The position numbers were made by a program, and so were the translations under genes. A stretch of 64,000 nucleotides of DNA from Canna indica (taxonomy: Eukaryota > Streptophyta > Magnoliopsida > Zingiberales > Cannaceae). Positions 58,328-64,000 of the stretch are shown piece after piece. Position 1 is the stretch's first letter. Every line of letters begins with the position of its first letter. The DNA is taken from the NCBI GenBank assembly GCA_034359265.1, contig CP136891.1:88616001-88680000 (forward strand). The letters are read 5' to 3'. The notes under the pieces are model-generated. The model was not told the origin of the DNA. It searched no databases and saw nothing but the letters and a program-made list of their open reading frames with translations.

Positions 58328-60855
58328 TCAAGCGAGGGCCGAGCCCAAGGCTCGGGTCGCTCTCTCCTTCGACACATTTAGGTCAAATCCCAGGATCTCC
58401 ACCTTTTTGAGCAGAAGATTGCCCATTCCGGTACTCATACATGTCATGGTGGATCCGAGGCCATCTGAACTTGACCGAGGTGATTTTTCATTGTTGCCTT
58501 CATAACGTCTTTGGCCACCCTCATTCCTAAGTGCATTTAACTTGGCGGCCTTTTGAACAATCGACCCTGCCTGCTTTCCGAAGATTCTGCAGCTACGACG
58601 AACTTGTATATTGGTTGAGTGATTCCTCCCTATCTTCTGTGTACGAGCCCCACCCTTGCTCAAAACAGGCTTAGCTTCAAGTAAATTTGGATAAGGATTG
58701 GCTGAGATGCAAATATTCTTTTGGTTACCCTCAGCTTCTCATGATTAGCTTGCTGGTATAATCTTTTTTGGTCAAACGCTGACCATGCTGACCGACATTC
58801 TCAACTATCGGGCCCGATTTTTGAAGCCTCTCCATGAATCGATCGGGCTTCGAGTGAAATGACACGATGAAATGAAGTGCCGAGTTCTGTTTCGGGTTTA
58901 CAGGTAGCAGATCGGGCCCAAATGCGTCTTTACACCCGCGATGCCAGCTGGCCAGAAGAAAGGACGTGGGATAACTCAACAATCCGGATCTTTCCAAATC
59001 TACGTCCCCCGATTCGAGCAACGTAAAAGATACGCTCCACAGTTGCATGATCCTTTGGCGATCTGCAGTAATCTTGCCTCGAGACCAGCTGCCCCAGAGT
59101 AGAGAGCTGAAAGCGGCAATCCCAGTGGCCAAGCAACGCCCCTCAAGTTGGCAATTCATCGATTCGAACCCTGCAAGCATCAAAGTGAAAAGGTCTCGGA
59201 GATGGCAAACGAAGGCAACACACACATCTTTCCTCCCTGCGTCCGCGATTCGCGGCATTAGATGCTCCCTCATAAGCACTCCAGAGGATCTAACTGTCAG
59301 TGGCAGAATCTCCATCTTTCACCGGAAAGGAAGCCATGTCAGGAGCAATCGAAGGCACATTTTTCCCCGTTACCAGAAGGGGAAGAGGCGAGCAAATGCC
59401 TCGGAGCACCCCTATCGGCAGCGGACTCCGGCAAGATCGACGGTAGAGAGAAGGGGAGTTGGATCGGACCGCTTCCGCCGGCCGGCTCTACTTCTGTGCT
59501 TCATCCATCGCAGGCAACGCAGACCTGGTTCGAGATCCGGAGAAGGATGATGGATTGGAGGAGTCTGAACTGATCGAGATGCGGTCCGATCCTTCGTCAC
59601 CCTGGAAGGAGCCCTCCGAGGGGTCGTATTCGAAGCTGGCATCGGACACCGAGCCGTTTCCGCTACCATCTCCTTCATCCCTATCCGCTTGCTCGGAGTT
59701 CGTCTGAGAGATATTAGAGCCGACCCATTTCTGCCATGCAACTCCCACCTCCACCGTGAAACGACATGAGCCGGCTTCAGCTACGATGAATCGGGGGATG
59801 AGGTGAAGAGCACGAACCTTCACTTGGACCTTGCTGGAGTTGAGTTTGTCTATGTTCCGGGTAGAGGCGGCCAATGCCTCAAAAGAGGCGAAGGAGCTCG
59901 TGAGAGCTATCGCTGTTTCACAATTCCAGAAGCAAAGCGGCATCCCGCGTAGCTCCAACCCTACCTGCATCTTAGGCGGGTCAATTAGCTTGAAAACTTC
60001 ATCAGCCTTCCAGTCGTCAATGAGAAGAAGCACATGATTCCACTGTATGCGCTCAGTTCATATCAGCCTCCGCTTGTAGTAGGAATCTGAGGTTTCCGGC
60101 GATGTGATGAGAAAGCGGCCGTCGACCATTCTGCGCTGCTCCCAAAGGTGAAGATGGCTGCGAGAATTGCCAAATTGTCACGCCAAGAAACCAACAATGT
60201 TAGCTTGGGGATTTAGCTGGCCACAGACAGTGATGAGCAAACATCGGCTACTCAGGTATGCAACGCGATGAGCCGTTGCAGCAGAGTTGGGAATTAGAGC
60301 TCTCGTGAATTCTGGGCGGTCGGCCATCGAGCTGCGTTCTGGGATAGAGAAACCAGCAATACGAGTACTAGTCAAAGGGGAGGGAGGAGCACCGGTCGAA
60401 GAGATTACAGCCGAAGGGTGATGAGGGGTGCAACCAGCCAGGCGGGAATTTCAAGACGGAGCTAGACGTTCGTTCGTAAATGCATGCAATGGAGGAGTAG
60501 GTGAAGCATTTAATTCCAGGGATGAGGGAGAAGTTGCTGACGTACCAGAGCGGGAGTGAAAAGGTAGACCTGAACCTGATGCTTTCCAGTAGGAGGGACA
60601 TCGCCTGCTATGGTGTCCTTCCTTTGAGCATAGGAAGCAAACACTCCGACGAGAGCAGCGGCGAGCCGGATGCCCCGCTCCCATGCAATTGAAACATCGA
60701 CCACGCACCCAAAGGGAAGAGAGCACCTCCATCACCGATGGTGTCTTAGAAATGCCAGCTTGAGGATTCGCCATAGCCTTCAGAATATTCAGCGGAGGGA
60801 GGCTGCTCAGTCCTAGACGCAGGTTTCTGCGAAGGATCTCCGCGCTCCAACCCAT
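58328..60855 (-). pseudogene. LINE ORF1: nucleic-acid-binding protein with two zinc knuckles
   Basis: From the ATG at 60853-60855 (MGWSAEILRRN) the minus-strand frame reaches two knuckles near residues 50-85: CFNCMGAGHPARRC and CFLCSKEGHHSRRC. Later open pieces follow at 59488-60033 (DPPKMQVGLELRGMPLCFWN; VKVRALHLIPRFIVAEAGSC; then an acid/Ser-rich tail), 58731-59315 and 58328-58663. Knuckles before the IPRF-type domain, instead of at the C-terminus, are seen in some plant L1 families. Stops between the pieces break the frame. Confidence 0.78.
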
Positions 60856-61026
60856 GCAGAGGAGGATGGCTTTGGCGCGTCCGCAAAGGTCACCCGGTGA
60901 GCACCTCGCTTCCTGGATACTATCTCCCAGCCAGCCTCCACTGCACTAGTGCGACCACCATCTTCCCAGTTTTCACCCTCGCAAAGCACCAGTGGCGGAA
61001 CTCTTTGCTCCTAATGCAAAGGAATC

Positions 61027-61039
61027 AATTTTTAAATCA
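61027..61039. repeat. 13-bp target duplication of the LINE, right copy
   Basis: AATTTTTAAATCA, identical to 54578-54590. The interrupted LACS exon resumes directly after it. Confidence 0.93.
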
Positions 61040-61139
61040 ATACATTCATACTTGGTGGGCAGATTCGTTTTGTACTTTGTGGTGAAGCATCTCTGTCTAG
61101 TGATACAACGATTTGTGAATGTGTGCCTTGGGTAGTGAT

Positions 61140-61560
61140 TTTTTGTCAACCTCGGCTATTAGTTTAATTTTATCTACTTGAAGGGACTTAATTTGGTCTC
61201 ACATTTTTTATGCTAAACTACTTTTGAAGTACATGTTTAGGTGGTATATCATATAAATGAGCAAACTCATTCACATTATATGTCTGCACATAGTACTTAT
61301 ATCAAATGCAAAGGAGCTCATATGCATGAAATGCTATAATACATAGATGACTACATATTTTGATTTGTTTGATTTGTTGTTCTCAGCAAACAATGTTGAA
61401 GTAGCTTCACTCAAATATTTTGAGATCACCTTTTACAACATCATTTTTTGCAATTTGATGTAATTAATTTTTATTCATAGCTTCAAAAATTTAGGGCATT
61501 TTCCACACATAATAAAATTCTTATCCCATCTAATTTAAATCTTTTCCTTGTTGGGAAAAA
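61140..61560. other. AT-rich DNA, LACS intron and inner flank
   Basis: Follows the GTAGTG donor of the last LACS exon. No further exon was recognised. Confidence 0.45.
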
Positions 61561-62100
61561 TAACTTTTCGACGTCGTTTATGCATAAGAAGAAATGGTTT
61601 TTCTCCGTGGTTTACGCGTTGGGAAAAATAATTTTTCCTTGTGGAACAAATAGTTGGAACAAATAGTTATTCCCTACGGTTTATGCGTAGGGAGAAAAGA
61701 CTTTTCCAAATATTTTAATCTGTCGGGAAAAATACCTTTCTCAACGGTTGAAATTGCTGGAACAAATAGCTTTCCCTGCGATTTATGCGCGGGGATAAAA
61801 TACTTTCCAAATATTTTAATCTGTCGGGAAAAACATCTTTCTTAACGGTTGAAACTGCTAGAACAAATAGTTTTTCCCTGCGGTTTACGCACGGGGAGAA
61901 AATACTTTTTCAAACATTTTAATCTGTTGGCAAAAATACTTTTCCCTATGGTTTATATGCGGGGAGAAATGACTTTTCGCTGTTGTTTATGCTTTAAGAA
62001 AAATCACTTTCCATGCAATTGTGACTATTGGGAAAAACTTATTTGCGCTGCGGTTTATTAATTGTGGCATAAAATTCACTTTAACCTGCAGTCAGCAAAC
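61561..62100. repeat. Subterminal tandem repeat of the composite CACTA, about 101-bp units
   Basis: Units at about 61651, 61755 and 61857 share GGAACAAATAG, TTTCCCTGCGGTTTATGCG, CGGGGAGAAAA and TTTTAATCTGTCGGGAAAAA. Diverged partial units extend on both sides (61560-61650 and 61940-62060). Repeated subterminal words close to a CACTA end are expected for this class. Confidence 0.85.
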
Positions 62101-62235
62101 CGCAGGGAGAGAAACTCCCCACGGTAGTTTAGGCTGTAGTTTTTGAAACCGCAGGTGAAAGTCTATGATACGGTTAAAACTGCAACGCAAAGTTTTAAAA
62201 AACTGCGGGTTAAATTGAACTTTATTGTAGTGCAT

Positions 62236-63349
62236 GTCCAAAAAGTATCTTGACCTATGAAGCATAAAGCATCTCAAGAAGTCGGGGCTACTAAAATTAG
62301 GAAATGATGACAACATGACCTTAAAATCAAAGAAGTATTACCAAATAACTCAAGCTTATCGACGATTAATTATTTTGTACTTGTATCAGATACTATCTCC
62401 CCTTATGATATATCAAAACTAATGGGAGAAATGAGTTAATTGATACCTGTTCGTGACCAGAAAAGTAGTGCGGCCTGAATTTCGAAGCATTTTAAGCATA
62501 GGTATGATAGATAAGTCTTCATTAATGTACCTGAAAATAAATTACTTTCAACCTAAAAAAGCATATATCGCAAATAAGTAAAATTATATATCAACTCATG
62601 ACAATAGAGTGGAACCAGTATGATAAATTGATTATTTAAGTAGTAGCTTCTTATACTCATAGAACTATATTTTGTTGAAATGACTAATTGTCTAATTCTA
62701 TATCATAGGCACATTAATTGTCTCCGAGGACCCCTTGCAACCATTTGCTTCAAAGTTCCATCATGATGGCACAAGTCAACTATAGCCCTCATATCTTTAT
62801 ACATCCGGCTATATCTGTATTTGAAGCACAATAATCAAAAGGCCATGGTATGTCAGAACCAAAACACTTTATCCTTAATCTACTGATTCAAATATCTAAT
62901 ACCTACCACCACAAGGAACTTTTCCAAGATTATTATCCATGTAGTCAACAAGCTGGGCAAACATATATGCTTAAGCTAGAGAGAAAAGAGTGTCAATCTT
63001 CATCAAAATCATTGTTTCTTAAACTCCCATCACTCGAGCTCCTACCATATGTCTTTTATATCATAAATATGTCAATATTCTTAGAAGTAATTATATCGTG
63101 GATCTGATGAATGTTGAACATAAATATTAGCATACAGTGTAAGTACAGGGGAAAGGCATAAAATGCACTTCAGCTATTATGTGAATTCGATGTATTCCAA
63201 TACCTATGTTAGGCAGTGCAAAATTAATTAGCATGCAGTTTGGAGCAAATCTAGAAACTAAAACTAGTATCATACAAATATATAGATGTGAGCGAAAGCT
63301 TATTGAGATGAGAATTGAAGACTAAATTATGTTGGCAGAAGTTGTGTGG
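62236..63349. other. Flanking DNA with one possible exon
   Basis: At 62708-62806 on the minus strand, after an AATACAG acceptor, a frame reads YSRMYKDMRAIVDLCHHDGT, then LKQMVARGPRRQLMCL and a stop. It looks like real protein but I do not recognise it, and it does not fit the end of MOG1. The rest is AT-rich without recognised features. Confidence 0.35.
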
Positions 63350-63561
63350 TTACTTACTTTATTACTATTGGCTCATATGCAGTGATCAGCACATCAGTTG
63401 AAATTTCCTTGAGACGTATATTTGCCAAATATACCTGCAGGCATCGTGTGACATCTCAAGCATTCAATTTTGCATTGACACTTTTGGATACCGCAAATCC
63501 AAAAGTCAACTTACCCGAACCAAGTTTTGTGCCTCTCTCTCCCTTGCCTTCCCTTTGAAAT
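63350..63561 (-). pseudogene. MOG1: MOG1-like Ran-binding protein, two exons at the window edge
   Basis: Minus strand. Exon 63514-63561, after a TTCCTTGCAG acceptor, reads AISKGRQGREAQNLVR with a GTAAG donor. Exon 63350-63434 reads VYLANIRLKEISTDVLITAY then EPIVI with a GTAAGT donor. Both match plant MOG1 homologues (Mog1/PsbP fold), which bind the small GTPase Ran and promote its nucleotide release during nuclear transport. The reading frame is intact, and the preceding exons would lie beyond 64000. The expected last exon was not found to the left within the window, where the composite CACTA begins at 62232. It may therefore be a live gene with a distant last exon, one truncated by the insertion, or another fragment; I list it as broken because the end is missing. 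Confidence 0.75.
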
Positions 63562-64000
63562 GGCCTGCAAGGAAATGACCAATATTTCCCAACATCAATG
63601 AGAAAGGGGTAAGATACACTTCGTACTAATTGAAAAAAAAACATCTAGACAAGAAGATCCTATCCTCATAACCAAATGATGTAGATAATACACAGCTAAG
63701 AAACACGGTTTAAATTAAAACAACGTGAAAATAGGCCAATAGCATCATGAATCTTGAATTTCAATCAGAAAAATACATGCCAGATGAAAAGCATGAATAT
63801 ACCATTTACTTTACACAATATAACACAAACTTCATGCAAATGACATCATGAAAAAAGAAGAAGAAGAAGCAAAGTGTAATTCACAACCCAGAAAGGAAAA
63901 GGAGATGGTTGACATTAGAGGCTTCGTCAAGGATAATTAAGGCTTCATAGCGTTCTAATGGACTTCATGCCAAAAACTAATGGACTTTTTCCTAGAAAAG
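63562..64000. other. Right edge, probable MOG1 intron
   Basis: AT-rich, no exon recognised. It contains a short GAA run near 63857. If MOG1 is real, this is its upstream intron. Confidence 0.4.

Larger units (their letters stand above)
54591..61026 (-). mobile_element. Full-length L1-type LINE, 6.4 kb
   Basis: The element lies on the minus strand. Its poly-A end is at 54591 and its 5' end at 61026, with a perfect 13-bp target duplication on each side. The order from 5' is an ORF1 zinc-knuckle protein (from 60855), further ORF1 sequence, an AP-type endonuclease (about 57725-58303), a reverse transcriptase (55326-57142) and a C-terminal zf-RVT domain (54948-55322). Frameshifts and stops break both ORFs, but nothing large seems deleted. 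A perfect duplication and a full 5' end argue for an insertion younger than the surrounding pseudogene. Confidence 0.93.

Overview
This is plant nuclear DNA, almost certainly from an angiosperm. It has introns with consensus GT/AG sites, plant gene fragments (AXR1, LACS, rhamnogalacturonate lyase, myosin XI) and every main class of plant transposable element: hAT, CACTA, Ty3/gypsy, Ty1/copia, L1-type LINE, MITEs and a gag-only LTR element. The species cannot be told from the sequence. I see no complete host gene. The window is a nest of mobile elements mixed with pieces of at least nine host genes.

Layout. 1-5000: AT-rich DNA with a hAT MITE (601-1209, 8-bp target duplication), the 3' end of a PP2C gene on the minus strand (2325-2595), a lone exon at 3248-3350 and a 123-bp duplicated block. 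5040-9128: a small CACTA-family element carrying a nested hAT transposon (5227-8990, perfect 8-bp duplication); the hAT transposase is intact except for one nonsense codon in its C-terminal domain. 9712-11361: the first three exons of an AXR1-like gene, minus strand. 11614-12058: a GC-rich hAT MITE. 12375-16020: a decayed chromovirus. 16238-25991: a second Ty3/gypsy element with about 2.6-kb LTRs and a copia LTR fragment fused into its integrase. 25990-32430: a CACTA-like left end, a rhamnogalacturonate lyase exon, an Ulp1-like protease relic and a 134-bp tandem array. 33969-44432: a copia LTR with some internal sequence, split by a very young gag-only LTR retrotransposon (35681-41736, 5-bp duplication AAGAT, LTRs nearly identical).

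44433-62232 is the most interesting part. Imperfect CACTA-type ends and a CAT duplication suggest one composite element of 17.8 kb. It carries the first two exons of UTP13/TORMOZ and internal exons of a LACS8/9-type acyl-CoA synthetase. A second CACTA element (46974-52670, CAA duplication) lies inside it and carries four exons of a PUM23-like Pumilio gene plus two exons of a class XI myosin. A full-length L1-type LINE (54591-61026, 13-bp duplication) splits a LACS exon. This is a gene-capturing CACTA inside another gene-capturing CACTA, with every junction readable.

62233-64000 returns to flanking DNA with two in-frame exons of a MOG1-like Ran-binding gene on the minus strand, which may continue past the right edge. 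No rRNA, functional tRNA, CRISPR array or bacterial feature was found.
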